Shown: positions 16,342-24,748, counted from the stretch's first letter. The stretch is 43,661 nucleotides of DNA from Phycisphaerae bacterium (GCA_030432035.1 JAUIHO010000009.1:1-43661); one strand, 5' to 3'. The notes: generated by a model not told the origin, from the letters alone. Translations and numbers: made by a program.

Positions 16342-17286
16342 ATGAAATCTCGTTTGCAAACGGTTGTTGCCACCGGTCTCTGTCTCGCTGCGCTGGCCGC
16401 ATTTGCGGTCGCGTGCGGCTCGGGCTCAATTAGCCCGTTTCTGGCGGCGCAGTTCAATCAGGGCATCGTCGATGCCCAGCAGAATCTCGGTGCTCCTCCG
16501 GTGATCAATCCGCCCAACGAAGAAGAGGAAGAAGAAACGGACGTCTTGGGATCTGTCTGCGATCTACCGGCATCGTCGCGCACGATCGAAGTCACGATTC
16601 AGAATCTCGCCGATCAGTCGGTCGATTTTTCGTTGACCTTTGTCGTATCGGCCGGTCCAGGTGGCTTTGTTTGCGATGCGGAATTGCAAGATTACTTGGA
16701 TGCCGGTTATAGCGACGCGATCGTTCCCGGTTCGGGCGACTCGGCCGATATCGGTTGTCAGGCGGCATCGTTGAATAGCGGCACGCGCATCCTTACGATG
16801 GAGTTTGGTGAAAATCAAGGTGCCACGGCCCGCATTCCGGCGAACAACGATCCGAACATCATGTTTCCTAACGTAGCGTTGCCCAGCCGAATGCTGACGC
16901 GCCAAGACAATGGCTCGACCGAAATTCCGTTGCCTGAATTGATTGTCGTCGGCACCAATAGCCCGAACTTCGTGTGCACGGGTAATGACCTGTGCACGCA
17001 GCGCGGCTTTGTTTACGTCACTGCAGGCGGTATTCCGGTCGGCTTAGCGGCAGAAGCCTCGCGTATTCAGGGAACCGTTTGTGCCGAAAACTTTGGTTCG
17101 GCTCCTCAATTCTTGTTAGACAAGACCTTGGATGACACAACGCAGCCATTCCAATTCGGTCGCGGTGGTAGCATCGTTTTTGGTGTCTTGGATCGCGAAG
17201 ACGATCCGATTAACAGCCAGCGAAACCAGACGGTTTGGCTTGTGATCGACGGCAACGCACAGACCGTTCAGACGCCAGACTTTTAA
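16342..17286 (+). CDS. Predicted lipoprotein, SISPF family, paralog 1
   Basis: Unrecognised exported protein of 314 residues. ATG 16342 has GAGGAG about 11 nt upstream and starts a signal peptide with a probable lipobox at Cys25 (FAVAC). Right after it comes CGSGSISPFLAAQFN, nearly identical to CGSISPFLGAQFN in the next gene. An acidic linker (NEEEEEETD) precedes a Cys-containing beta-rich domain. The C-terminal RIQGTVCAENF...FGRGGSIVFGVLDRE aligns with RIQGTRCFESG...FSPGATIDFAVLIRQ of the neighbour. The two are therefore tandem paralogs from duplication. Several conserved cysteines suggest disulfides outside the cytoplasm. Function unknown. Confidence 0.8.
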   Translation: MKSRLQTVVATGLCLAALAAFAVACGSGSISPFLAAQFNQGIVDAQQNLGAPPVINPPNEEEEEETDVLGSVCDLPASSRTIEVTIQNLADQSVDFSLTFVVSAGPGGFVCDAELQDYLDAGYSDAIVPGSGDSADIGCQAASLNSGTRILTMEFGENQGATARIPANNDPNIMFPNVALPSRMLTRQDNGSTEIPLPELIVVGTNSPNFVCTGNDLCTQRGFVYVTAGGIPVGLAAEASRIQGTVCAENFGSAPQFLLDKTLDDTTQPFQFGRGGSIVFGVLDREDDPINSQRNQTVWLVIDGNAQTVQTPDF

Positions 17287-17298
17287 TCGATTGAGCTC

Positions 17299-17324
17299 GC
17301 ATCGCCGCTGAAGGGCGGCGATGC
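17299..17324. terminator. Perfect hairpin between the two paralogs
   Basis: Arms GCATCGCCGC and GCGGCGATGC (10 bp) with loop TGAAGG, 12 bp after the stop of paralog 1. No T-tract follows, so it may act as an mRNA-stabilising or attenuating hairpin in an operon, not a full terminator. Confidence 0.5.
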
Positions 17325-17394
17325 TGGACAGTTATCACTCGCTAATATGTCGGCGTAGCAGGCACCCAGAAACCCGGATTGAAAGTGTCCCTCA

Positions 17395-18519
17395 ATGGTT
17401 AACCAAAACACAAATGCGACGAGATCGGTCGCTGCTTCAATTTGCTTTTCCGCGTTAGCGCTGGTCGGCATGATTGCCGCCGGGCTCGTCGGTTGCGGGA
17501 GCATTAGTCCGTTTTTAGGAGCGCAATTCAACTCAAACCTCATCAATCCCGCCGGTGGCGGCGGTGGCGGTGGCGGCGGAGGAGGTGGCGGCGGCGTTGG
17601 CAATCAGATCAACTGCTACTGCGAACTCTTAGATAATGAACGCGAAATTGATATTCGCGTATTCAATTGCGATCCTGCACTTTTCGTCACCTATCGAATT
17701 CTGATGGTCGTTTCGGCGGATCGTACGCCGGATGCTAATCTTAATATCGCCGATGTGCCCTGTATGGATTTGGACGGCGACAATTTGGCTGACTGCGTGA
17801 CGCCGCGGAATACGCAAAATGCTCGTGGCCGACTACCCGGTTTCTTGCCGAGCAGTAACGAAGTGTTGAATCGCTATACCAGCCCTGCCGGTGGTTACGA
17901 AGTCCTCATTCCCTCCGGTTCGCCGATTGGCACGACTGCCACGGTGGGTTGCGTCGAGCTGACGCTAGATCGAGGCGACCAGTTGTTGATTAGGGAAATA
18001 GGATCCATCGGTCCGTTCGGTTTCGAAAATCCGATCCCAAATAACCCCGCGTTGGGGGATCCGATGAATCCTAATGAAATCGGATTCGAAGATGCGAATC
18101 TAAACATTCCAGTTCCCGAATACATCGTCTTCACGACTGACGCGATTCAGTTCGATTGCGACGTTGAGACTCAGGAATGCAGTCAGGCAGCGTTCCGATA
18201 CACGGATATGAACGGTTTCGGAATCGTGGGTGAACCCTTCCCCGATATCGATTCCACCCGAATTCAGGGCACACGCTGCTTTGAATCCGGCATTGAGAAT
18301 CCGAGCGTTGTGTTGGATCTCACCAGAAACGGCGGCAAGCAGGGCTTTGAGTTTTCGCCCGGTGCGACGATCGATTTTGCTGTGCTGATTCGACAGACTG
18401 CTGCGGATATCATGCCCGGCCAGCCATCGGTTGTATGGCGCATGCTCGACGCCCTCGGCGAACAGGTCGATGGTCCGCCCGCCGGCCAGGAAACGTCGGG
18501 CTGCTTCCCGCCGCTGTAA
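17395..18519 (+). CDS. Predicted lipoprotein, SISPF family, paralog 2, with 14-Gly run
   Basis: A 374-residue exported protein, paralogous to the preceding gene. The lipobox is LVGC (Cys34), followed by GSISPFLGAQFN. Then a run of 14 glycines (17554-17595) separates the anchor from the Cys-rich domain that begins NQINCYCELLDNEREIDIRV. The second half matches paralog 1 (VPEYIVFTTD versus LPELIVVGTN; RIQGTRCFES). ATG 17395 has only a weak GAAAG upstream. It ends with ETSGCFPPL and is followed by a strong terminator at 18562-18597. The Gly run is probably a flexible linker; it is encoded by mixed GGT/GGC/GGA codons, so it is not a simple slippage tract. Function unknown. Confidence 0.8.
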   Translation: MVNQNTNATRSVAASICFSALALVGMIAAGLVGCGSISPFLGAQFNSNLINPAGGGGGGGGGGGGGGVGNQINCYCELLDNEREIDIRVFNCDPALFVTYRILMVVSADRTPDANLNIADVPCMDLDGDNLADCVTPRNTQNARGRLPGFLPSSNEVLNRYTSPAGGYEVLIPSGSPIGTTATVGCVELTLDRGDQLLIREIGSIGPFGFENPIPNNPALGDPMNPNEIGFEDANLNIPVPEYIVFTTDAIQFDCDVETQECSQAAFRYTDMNGFGIVGEPFPDIDSTRIQGTRCFESGIENPSVVLDLTRNGGKQGFEFSPGATIDFAVLIRQTAADIMPGQPSVVWRMLDALGEQVDGPPAGQETSGCFPPL

Positions 18520-18561
18520 GGCGAATCGACCGAGATTCGGATAATTTGGATTGAATGACCG

Positions 18562-18597
18562 GCACGTCGGGGGATTACCTCGACGTGCTTTTTTTTT
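18562..18597 (+). terminator. Rho-independent terminator
   Basis: Arms GCACGTCG (18562-18569) and CGACGTGC (18581-18588) followed by nine T residues. It lies 42 bp after the paralog 2 stop and would end the lipoprotein pair. Confidence 0.92.
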
Positions 18598-18801
18598 GCC
18601 AAGATCAAATCCTAGCGTCTTTCGACGCTCTGTAGTCCCCGCTATTCAATTTGGACGGTGCGAACTTCCGTATCGCTTGCCGCTGGCAAGATTGCCGCGC
18701 CGAAATATCATGCTGTTGGATGAGCGGTATCGCGCGCGACGCGCTGCCGACAAGATGAGTTGATATTGGCGCGGCTTCCGCGCGAAGGAGCGGTGCGAGT
18801 G

Positions 18802-19698
18802 ATGACCCGAACATCGATGGCCCTGACGTTGGCAATGTTGGGATGTGTCGTGGGGTGCGGTGGAAAAGCAACCGACGCTGTGCATATTGGCTCGACGCGG
18901 GCGGCATTTCTTGGGCCGCCGTCGGAGTTTCGAGCCCTCGCGCCTAAGTTGGAAACGATGTTCGGGCGACCGGTCGTATTTCGAGCGCAGCCGGACGGCG
19001 AAGCGTTGGGTCAGCAATTGGCACTGGGCGAGATCGAGTTCGCGTTTTTGTCTGCGAAGGAATTTTGCGAAATCGACAACGCATCGCAACTTGAGTTGCT
19101 GGCGACTGCCGTAAATCCCGGTGGTCGTTCATCGCGACGGGCTTTCATCATTACGCGCAAGGATTCGTCGATCGCGCGCATTCCCGATCTTGCGGGGAAA
19201 CGGTTTGCGTATGGCTATCGCGGTGATTTGCTGACGGATTATGCCACGCGGGCGACGCTGAAAAACGAAGGGCTCGATGCGAGTAAGTTGGCGACCGAAA
19301 TTCTGCCGCCGCCGCTTGCTTACGATGGTCGGCTATACGCGGGCAAAGATGCGGCGGCCAAGGTGGCGATTCCCGTGTTACGCGGCGATGTGTTTCCGAT
19401 TTCGGCGGGCGTGATGGATGAAATCGAGTTTCTGAAATTGCCCGCGACCGGCGGCAATTTTATCACGGGACCGGCGCAGGATGATTTTCGCATTTTGGCA
19501 AAGACGATGATCGTGCCCGAAATGGTCGTTGCTGTTGGGCCGCAAACGAATCGAACACTGGCCGTGAAGATGGCGGATTTTCTGTTGAATCAGGTCGAGA
19601 AAGAGCCGGTGATCTGCGAGCAAATGGGTGTAAGCGGATTCACGACGGCCGATGAAGAGCAATATAGCTTGGCGCGATTGCTGTTGAACCAGAATTAA
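18802..19698 (+). CDS. PhnD-like phosphate/phosphonate-type substrate-binding lipoprotein
   Basis: Periplasmic binding protein of the PhnD/TIGR01098 type, 298 residues. ATG 18802 (with GTG directly before it at 18799) has GAAGGAG about 11 nt upstream. The signal peptide ends in two possible lipobox cysteines (LGC15 and VGC19). Typical family phrases: LAPKLETMFGRPVVF, a GEIEFAFLSAKEF segment (the family GxxDxxxL), ATAVNPGGRSSRRAFIITRKDSSI and LAGKRFAYG. No PhnC/PhnE transport genes are nearby, so it is an orphan binding protein; the next gene is a membrane glycosyltransferase-like gene. The ligand is not deducible. Confidence 0.82.
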   Translation: MTRTSMALTLAMLGCVVGCGGKATDAVHIGSTRAAFLGPPSEFRALAPKLETMFGRPVVFRAQPDGEALGQQLALGEIEFAFLSAKEFCEIDNASQLELLATAVNPGGRSSRRAFIITRKDSSIARIPDLAGKRFAYGYRGDLLTDYATRATLKNEGLDASKLATEILPPPLAYDGRLYAGKDAAAKVAIPVLRGDVFPISAGVMDEIEFLKLPATGGNFITGPAQDDFRILAKTMIVPEMVVAVGPQTNRTLAVKMADFLLNQVEKEPVICEQMGVSGFTTADEEQYSLARLLLNQN

Positions 19699-19750
19699 TC
19701 GCGTAGCCCTTCTTGTTGATCATAACTGCGGCGTCGATGTTGGCTGTCGT

Positions 19751-19756
19751 AAGGAG
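19751..19756 (+). promoter_or_regulatory. Shine-Dalgarno pointing to a CTG start
   Basis: Perfect AAGGAG, 8 nt upstream of the in-frame CTG at 19765. The only ATG nearby (19757) abuts the SD, is out of frame and is followed at once by TAG, so it cannot start the gene. Confidence 0.5.
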
Positions 19757-19764
19757 ATGTAGCC

Positions 19765-21387
19765 CTGTCCGCCACGGCGCCTTCGAATCGAACGCGGGAA
19801 ACTTTTCTCGACTTGGGCTTAATCGCGCTGGTGTTTTTCGCGCTGGCCGCCGCCTATTACGCCGTCACATACTTCGTTGTTGGGCAAGTCACGTTTCCGC
19901 TTGACGACGCGTTTATTCATTTGCAATTCGCACGACATCTTGCCGAAGCCGGTGAGATGTCTTTCAACGCAGGTACACCCAGTTCGGGTTGTACGGCGCC
20001 GGGGTTTGCGTGGTTGTTGTCGCTGGCCTTGCGGTTGGTTGATGATTGGCGCTGGGCGAGTTTTGCACTCACGAGTTTGTTCAGCCTGCTCACGGCAGCA
20101 GTGGTTTATCAAGTATTGTTGCAATGGACGAGCCGACGCACGGCGGCGCTGGGCGGGGGATTGTTGGCCGTCGTCGCAAGTCCCGCCGTGATTCAGGCGT
20201 TTGCCGGAATGGAAGCGCCGGTCTACGCATGCTTGTGCATGGTCGGCGTTTGGTGGTACGGATCGCCGCGCTTGGCGGTGCGATTGTTTGCGACGGTCGT
20301 CTTGGCGCTATGCACGTGGATGCGACCGGAGTTCCTAGCCGTTGCGCCGCTGTTGGGGTTGGAGATATTGCTGCGGCCCGCCGGTCGTTGGCGAAACGGT
20401 CGCTGGATCGAACTCGCGTTTGCCGTCGCCGTTTGGCTCGGTACATTCGCGACATATGTCTATTTCCATCGACAGCTCGACGGTCACAACGTGCCGTCGA
20501 CGTTTGATGCGAAGGCCGTGGCGCACTTTGCGTTGAAGCCGCATTGGTTGGAAGGCGTACCCGCCGTTATCAAACACGGCAATTGGCATTTTCTTCCGTT
20601 GGCGCTGGTCGTGTGGCCGATCGTGAATCTCCTGTTGATTGGCGTTTGTCTCGGCGTGGTTTGTTTGCCGCTGTCGTTGGGCTTGCTCGCCAATGCCAAG
20701 GCGCTGTGGCGCGATATCGATCGGGCCTTGCCGGGTCGGCGACTGGCGATGCTGTTGCTCGTGGGCTTTCCGCTGTTGCGCGCGTTTGTCGATCCGTTGG
20801 GGATGCTTTGGTTTCAGGGGCAGCGCTACTTCGCGCACCTGAGCCCATTGTTCATCGTGATTGTCGTGGGGGCGTTTCCGTTGACCGGCTCGCTTACCGC
20901 CGGCAGTCGGTGGAATTGGTCGCAGTGGTCGCTGCCGAAGCAGTTGCGTCGTGCTACGGCGTGGGCGCTGGTCGGTGCCATCGGGCTCGGTGCGATTGCG
21001 GTGCTTTCGGTGAGGAACATTGCCGACATGCATCTGGCGGCGGCAAAGTGGATTCGCGCGAACTCCGAACCCGACGACCTGATCGCGACCAACGACATCG
21101 GTGCGTTGGGCTTTTTGGGCGAGCGCCGGATTCTCGATACCGTCGGCCTGGTCGAGCCGGAGATTGTCGATCATTACCTAGCGGGAGGAACGCTGCTGCA
21201 ATATTTGCGCGAACATCGACCCCGCTGGGTGGCGATCTTTCCGGAATGGTACTCCGACGCGTCGGAATCGGATGAATTAACGCGTGTAACCAGCTTCGTG
21301 GCCGACCCAAACGTCGTTTGCGGCGGGAACGAGCTCGTGATCTACGCGTTTGAGGCTGCGGACGAACGGACTGCGGATGTACCTTAG
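19765..21387 (+). CDS. GT-C-type polytopic membrane glycosyltransferase-like protein
   Basis: About 540 residues with ten or more hydrophobic segments. The first loop FPLDDAFIHLQFARHLAEAG with the acidic pair, followed by SFNAGTPSSGCTAPGFAWLL, is the signature of GT-C/PMT-like membrane glycosyltransferases that use lipid-linked sugars. A C-terminal soluble part (WIRANSEPDDLIATNDIGALGFLGERRILDTVGLVEPEIV) is common in this group. The frame is closed upstream by TAA at 19750-19752. No ATG or GTG precedes the first membrane helix; the candidates are CTG 19765 with an ideal SD (AAGGAG, 8 nt) and TTG 19813, which has no SD and would cut into the helix. I use CTG. The glycan substrate is unknown. 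Confidence 0.82.
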   Translation: MSATAPSNRTRETFLDLGLIALVFFALAAAYYAVTYFVVGQVTFPLDDAFIHLQFARHLAEAGEMSFNAGTPSSGCTAPGFAWLLSLALRLVDDWRWASFALTSLFSLLTAAVVYQVLLQWTSRRTAALGGGLLAVVASPAVIQAFAGMEAPVYACLCMVGVWWYGSPRLAVRLFATVVLALCTWMRPEFLAVAPLLGLEILLRPAGRWRNGRWIELAFAVAVWLGTFATYVYFHRQLDGHNVPSTFDAKAVAHFALKPHWLEGVPAVIKHGNWHFLPLALVVWPIVNLLLIGVCLGVVCLPLSLGLLANAKALWRDIDRALPGRRLAMLLLVGFPLLRAFVDPLGMLWFQGQRYFAHLSPLFIVIVVGAFPLTGSLTAGSRWNWSQWSLPKQLRRATAWALVGAIGLGAIAVLSVRNIADMHLAAAKWIRANSEPDDLIATNDIGALGFLGERRILDTVGLVEPEIVDHYLAGGTLLQYLREHRPRWVAIFPEWYSDASESDELTRVTSFVADPNVVCGGNELVIYAFEAADERTADVP

Positions 21388-21505
21388 TGGCTTTCGCGAC
21401 CGATCAAATCGGGATATAGTTGCTAAACTCTTGCGAGGGTAGGCCTTCCGTTCGGTGGCCGCTTGTCGCAAATGTGAGTTCTGAATTTTCGGTTGAGGCA
21501 TGTTT

Positions 21506-22111
21506 ATGAAGACTGCAACGGCTAAGCCGCAGGTGGGTTCCGCATCCGTGAATGTGTTACGCGATGGGTTGTTGATCGTCGGCGGCAGTTTGTTGATCGC
21601 GATTGCCGCACAGATTCGCATTCCGAGCGTGCCGGTGCCGCTGACGTTGCAAACACTGGCGGTGTTGCTGGTCGCGGGAACGCTCGGTAGCAAGCGCGGT
21701 ACATTGGCGGTGGCTGCCTATTTGTTGGAAGGCATGGCCGGTTTGCCCGTGTTCGCCATGTGGAGTGCCGGACCGGCGTATCTGCTCGGCACGACGGGCG
21801 GTTATCTGATCGGCTTCCTACCGGCGGCCTACATGGCCGGACTGTGTTGCGAACGCGGTTGGGGCGGTCGATTCCTACGCTGCCTGCCCGTGTTTGTCGG
21901 TGCCCATATGCTGATTCTGCTGTTGGGAACGGCTTGGTTGGCACGGGTGGGTGAAGCGTTGTCGATCGGAGACGCGATTTGGCACGGCGCAGTGCTGTTT
22001 ATCCCCGGCATGCTGATCAAATCAATCACGGCAGCGATGATCGTGCCGATGGCGCGGTTGAAGTTATACGCACCCGAGGCGGATTTGCCGACGGTCGATC
22101 CGTACGCTTAA
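21506..22111 (+). CDS. bioY: Biotin transporter BioY
   Basis: Membrane S-component of an ECF-type biotin transporter, 201 residues with about six helices. The motifs AAQIRIPSVPVPLTLQTLAV and AAYLLEGMAGLPVF are the conserved BioY elements, and PAYLLGTTGGYLIGFLPAAY follows. ATG 21506 has GAGG 7 nt upstream and is preferred over ATG 21500, which is only 1 nt from it. No BioM/BioN (EcfA/EcfT) genes are adjacent, so it either works alone or shares an energising module encoded elsewhere. No biotin-operon operator was recognised. Confidence 0.95.
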   Translation: MKTATAKPQVGSASVNVLRDGLLIVGGSLLIAIAAQIRIPSVPVPLTLQTLAVLLVAGTLGSKRGTLAVAAYLLEGMAGLPVFAMWSAGPAYLLGTTGGYLIGFLPAAYMAGLCCERGWGGRFLRCLPVFVGAHMLILLLGTAWLARVGEALSIGDAIWHGAVLFIPGMLIKSITAAMIVPMARLKLYAPEADLPTVDPYA

Positions 22112-22159
22112 CGAGGCATCGATCCTTCGAGCGGAAATTCCGCAGCCTATCCTATTTAT

Positions 22160-22639
22160 ATGTACCGCATTCTCTCGTGCAGTCCGGTTCTGGCGTTGCT
22201 CGCAGGCGGGCTCGCGGTCGGTTGTCATCAATCCAATCAAATCGACATCACGCTAGAGGATGATCGCCCGATCCTCACACTGCGCGCGGCGCGGTGGGAC
22301 GCCGATTTTCAACCGACGTTGGTGAGTGGATTGGCGATCGCGACCGAGGGCGAAGCGATTTGGGAAATCGAAACGAGCGACCCGACGGGTGTGCCCGCTG
22401 CCGACTTGGTGATTCCATACGGCGAGTTGCCGAGCGGCTTTGTGCAAATCACGCCTCCGGATCGCGGGCCGAGGCCGTTGCGACGCGGCGAAACGTACTA
22501 CATCGGCGCGACAGGGCCGGATGATGCGGTCTGGCGTGCCGTTTTTGCGCTGCCGGTCAGCCGCTACGGAATCGATCGAAAACCCGATTGGCTCGAGCAA
22601 GAAGAACCGCCCAAGGCCGATCTTTCCGGCGACGACTAA
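22160..22639 (+). CDS. Small predicted lipoprotein, unknown function
   Basis: A 159-residue protein with a lipoprotein signal peptide: MYRILSCSPVLALLAGG then LAVGC, so Cys22 would be lipidated. The mature part has short beta-like segments (ILTLRAARWDADFQP, AIWEIETSDPTG, YYIGATGPDDAVWRAVFAL), ending in an acidic/Pro-rich tail (EEPPKADLSGDD). I do not recognise the family. ATG 22160 lacks an SD and stands 48 bp downstream of bioY. It could be co-transcribed with bioY but the link is not informative. Confidence 0.7.
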   Translation: MYRILSCSPVLALLAGGLAVGCHQSNQIDITLEDDRPILTLRAARWDADFQPTLVSGLAIATEGEAIWEIETSDPTGVPAADLVIPYGELPSGFVQITPPDRGPRPLRRGETYYIGATGPDDAVWRAVFALPVSRYGIDRKPDWLEQEEPPKADLSGDD

Positions 22640-22808
22640 TCGGCGATTGTTGCAATAGCGGCGGCGACGCTTGCGCGACGGCTACTTTCGCCGGTGTTCA
22701 ATCTCACATCCATACCCACGCTTTGAAATTTTCTTATCTTTCGTAAGTCACGCATTCATCGCGGCTTAAATCGACAAATACAAAAATTAGCGACGCTTCG
22801 ACGCGCTT

Positions 22809-22824
22809 TGGCACACCGAGTGCA
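22809..22824 (+). promoter_or_regulatory. Sigma-54 promoter of the flagellar operon
   Basis: TGGCAC-N5-GTGCA: the -24 GG (22810-22811) and -12 GC (22822-22823) are at the exact invariant spacing, and only one base of the TTGCA half differs. The expected transcript start is near 22835, 42 nt before the GTG of the first gene of the flagellar cluster. An A/T-rich stretch upstream (about 22720-22790) could bind an enhancer-binding protein. Match by eye; no binding data. Confidence 0.75.
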
Positions 22825-22876
22825 CATGGAATTCGCCGCCGGTTCTACGGCCATTGCATGTGAGGAGTCGAATAGC

Positions 22877-23077
22877 GTGCGAAACGAAGCTGACCATCAG
22901 CAACTTGCTGCGAACGCAGCCACCCACGAAGCGCAGAGCTTGCCGCGCGTGGATCAACTCGGTGCGCGGATTCGCCAATGTGTGATGGCGGCGGCGGCGT
23001 TTCACTTGGAAGCGCGCAGCACGGACAACGACTTTAGCGAAACCAACTACGCGAAGGACGCGACGGGCACGAAATGA
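22877..23077 (+). CDS. Small unknown protein translationally coupled to flgF
   Basis: A 66-residue ORF. GTG 22877 has a perfect GAGGAG nine nt upstream and lies downstream of the sigma-54 promoter; starts further upstream fall in or before the promoter. The stop TGA overlaps the flgF start (ATGA at 23074-23077), so flgF translation is likely coupled to it. The sequence is hydrophilic, rich in Ala, Glu and Asn (LAANAATHEAQSLPRVDQLG), with a central helix RIRQCVMAAAAFHLEARS. No signal peptide or membrane segment. I find no resemblance to a known flagellar protein; it could be a leader peptide or a small regulator. Confidence 0.6.
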   Translation: MRNEADHQQLAANAATHEAQSLPRVDQLGARIRQCVMAAAAFHLEARSTDNDFSETNYAKDATGTK

Positions 23078-23826
23078 TTTACGGATTGTGGCTATCAGCA
23101 GATGGGCTTTCGAGCCAACAGGTGCGGCAAGAGGTGATTGCCAACAACCTGACGCAAGTCGACACGCCCGGCTTCAAGCCGGATCGCGTCGCCTTTGGCG
23201 AGCGGCTCAACGAATTTCTGCTGGACGGCAATCCATCGACGCGACTGACAGGATACGAAAACGCGACGGGCGGCTTGTTTCCGACGGAGGTCTTCACCGA
23301 CTTCTCGCAGGGCAGCATCGTGCCGACGGGTAACGATCTCGACACGGCATTGCTCGATGAAGGCTTCTTTGCGATCCAAACAGCACAAGGTACGCGGTAC
23401 TCGCGCGATGGTCGATTCACGATGCGGCCCAACGGCGGGTTGGAACACATCGCCAGCGGCGGCAAGGTACTGGACGCGGCGGGTAACCCGATTGTGCTCG
23501 ATCCGAACGCGCCCGTCAGTATCACGCGCGAAGGTCGCATTCAGCAAAACAACATCGATGTCGCGCGATTGGGCGTTTATCGATTCGAAAATCCGCAGCG
23601 GTTGGAAAAAGCCGGTGAAAATTTGTACGAGGCACCTGGCGGTGGTGCCGTGTTGACCAACGCCAGCGTGCGACAAAACGCCATCGAGGCGTCGGGTAGC
23701 AATCCGACGTCGATGTTGGTGGACATGATGACAGCGGCGCGGGCATACGAAATGAGCGCATCGATGATTCAGATGCAAGACGAGTCTCTTGGGCGGCTCG
23801 TGAACGATGTGGGCCGTATCGCTTAG
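23074..23826 (+). CDS. flgF: Flagellar basal-body (proximal) rod protein FlgF
   Basis: Rod protein of 250 residues exported by the flagellar type III system. The N terminus MIYGLWLSADGLSSQQVRQE then VIANNLTQVDTPGFKPDR is the rod/hook family helix with the characteristic ANNL-x-N/Q-x-x-T-x-G-FK motif. The central LDTALLDEGFFAIQT is the conserved GFFxV core. The C-terminal helix SNPTSMLVDMMTAARAYEMSASMIQMQDE matches the other end of the coiled-coil rod domain. It overlaps the upstream small ORF by ATGA and precedes flgG by 70 bp. The FlgF rather than FlgG assignment rests on order, length and its divergence from the FlgG consensus. Confidence 0.93.
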   Translation: MIYGLWLSADGLSSQQVRQEVIANNLTQVDTPGFKPDRVAFGERLNEFLLDGNPSTRLTGYENATGGLFPTEVFTDFSQGSIVPTGNDLDTALLDEGFFAIQTAQGTRYSRDGRFTMRPNGGLEHIASGGKVLDAAGNPIVLDPNAPVSITREGRIQQNNIDVARLGVYRFENPQRLEKAGENLYEAPGGGAVLTNASVRQNAIEASGSNPTSMLVDMMTAARAYEMSASMIQMQDESLGRLVNDVGRIA

Positions 23827-23896
23827 TAGCGAACGGAAGGGAAACGAGAACGAACTTAGACAGACGTCTTTGTTGAATTAGGGCGACGACGAACGC

Positions 23897-24703
23897 ATGA
23901 GTATTCAGTCGATGTACACAGCGGCGACGGGCATGAGGGCGATGGACCTCAAGCTGGAGGTGATTGCCAACAACCTGGCAAACATCGATACCGTCGCGTT
24001 CAAGCGCTCGCGACCGAACTTCGAAGACATTCTTTACAAGCAATTGCAACTGCCCGGGCAGCGCAACGGCTTGGATGAATTTTTGCCGCTCGGCAAGCAG
24101 GTTGGAATCGGTGTGCAGCTTTCGAGTACGCAACAGGACTTCACGCAAGGCAGCGTCGAGCAAACGCAGGGCACGTTCGATTTGTTGATCGAAGGCGACG
24201 GCTTCTTCCAAGTGCAGGCCTTTATCGATGGCCAGGAACAAACCGTCTTTACGCGCGCCGGTAACTTTACGCTCAATTCGGATGGCAATTTGGTGTTGGG
24301 TAACATCCCGGGCGCACGCGTCGAGCCGAACATCAACATTCCGCCGGACGCCAAGGACATCTCGATCAGTCAGACCGGACTGGTGAGCTATACGCCCGCC
24401 GGTCAAACGCAACAGGCCGACGCCGGGCAGATTCAGTTGGCGCGGTTCGTGAACAAAGAAGGCTTAAAGCAACTCGGTGCCAATCTGTTTCAGCAGACCG
24501 ACGCATCGGGGCCGCCGATCGAATCCAACCCCGGCACCGATGGTTCGGGTGTCGTGTTGCAAGGCAACTTGGAACTATCCAACGTCGATCCGGCACGCGA
24601 GCTGATCGAACTCATTCGCACGCAACGCGCGTTTGAGTTGAACTCGCAGGCCATCCAAACGGCGGATGAATCACTACAGGTCGTTAACCAGTTGAGGAGA
24701 TAA
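23897..24703 (+). CDS. flgG: Flagellar distal rod protein FlgG
   Basis: A 268-residue distal rod subunit. Motifs: MSIQSMYTAATGMRAMDLKL then VIANNLANIDTVAFKRSR, then the FlgG-specific LPLGKQVGIGVQLSSTQQDF and FDLLIEGDGFFQV, and the C-terminal LSNVDPARELIELIRTQRAF with YQ/NSQAIQTADESLQ. Length is close to the E. coli protein (260). It sits second in the rod/ring block; flgA follows within 50 bp. Confidence 0.95.
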   Translation: MSIQSMYTAATGMRAMDLKLEVIANNLANIDTVAFKRSRPNFEDILYKQLQLPGQRNGLDEFLPLGKQVGIGVQLSSTQQDFTQGSVEQTQGTFDLLIEGDGFFQVQAFIDGQEQTVFTRAGNFTLNSDGNLVLGNIPGARVEPNINIPPDAKDISISQTGLVSYTPAGQTQQADAGQIQLARFVNKEGLKQLGANLFQQTDASGPPIESNPGTDGSGVVLQGNLELSNVDPARELIELIRTQRAFELNSQAIQTADESLQVVNQLRR

Positions 24704-24748
24704 CCGTCTAGGTAGTCAGTGGGGAAAGCGAAAGACGGCGGAGACGTC

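Noticed and set aside
17554..17595. Glycine run as a slippage-prone frameshift site
   Set aside because: Mixed GGT/GGC/GGA codons and an intact frame on both sides; no sign of a broken gene.
19757..19762. ATGTAG start-stop minigene
   Set aside because: The ATG directly abuts the SD with no spacer, so it is unlikely to be used.
20335..21174. Minus-strand frame of about 280 codons opposite the GT-C gene
   Set aside because: Gln/Arg/His-rich shadow frame, the mirror of a Leu/Val-rich membrane protein.
23522..24412. Minus-strand frame of about 295 codons opposite flgF/flgG
   Set aside because: Shadow of two well-identified flagellar genes; no SD or domain.
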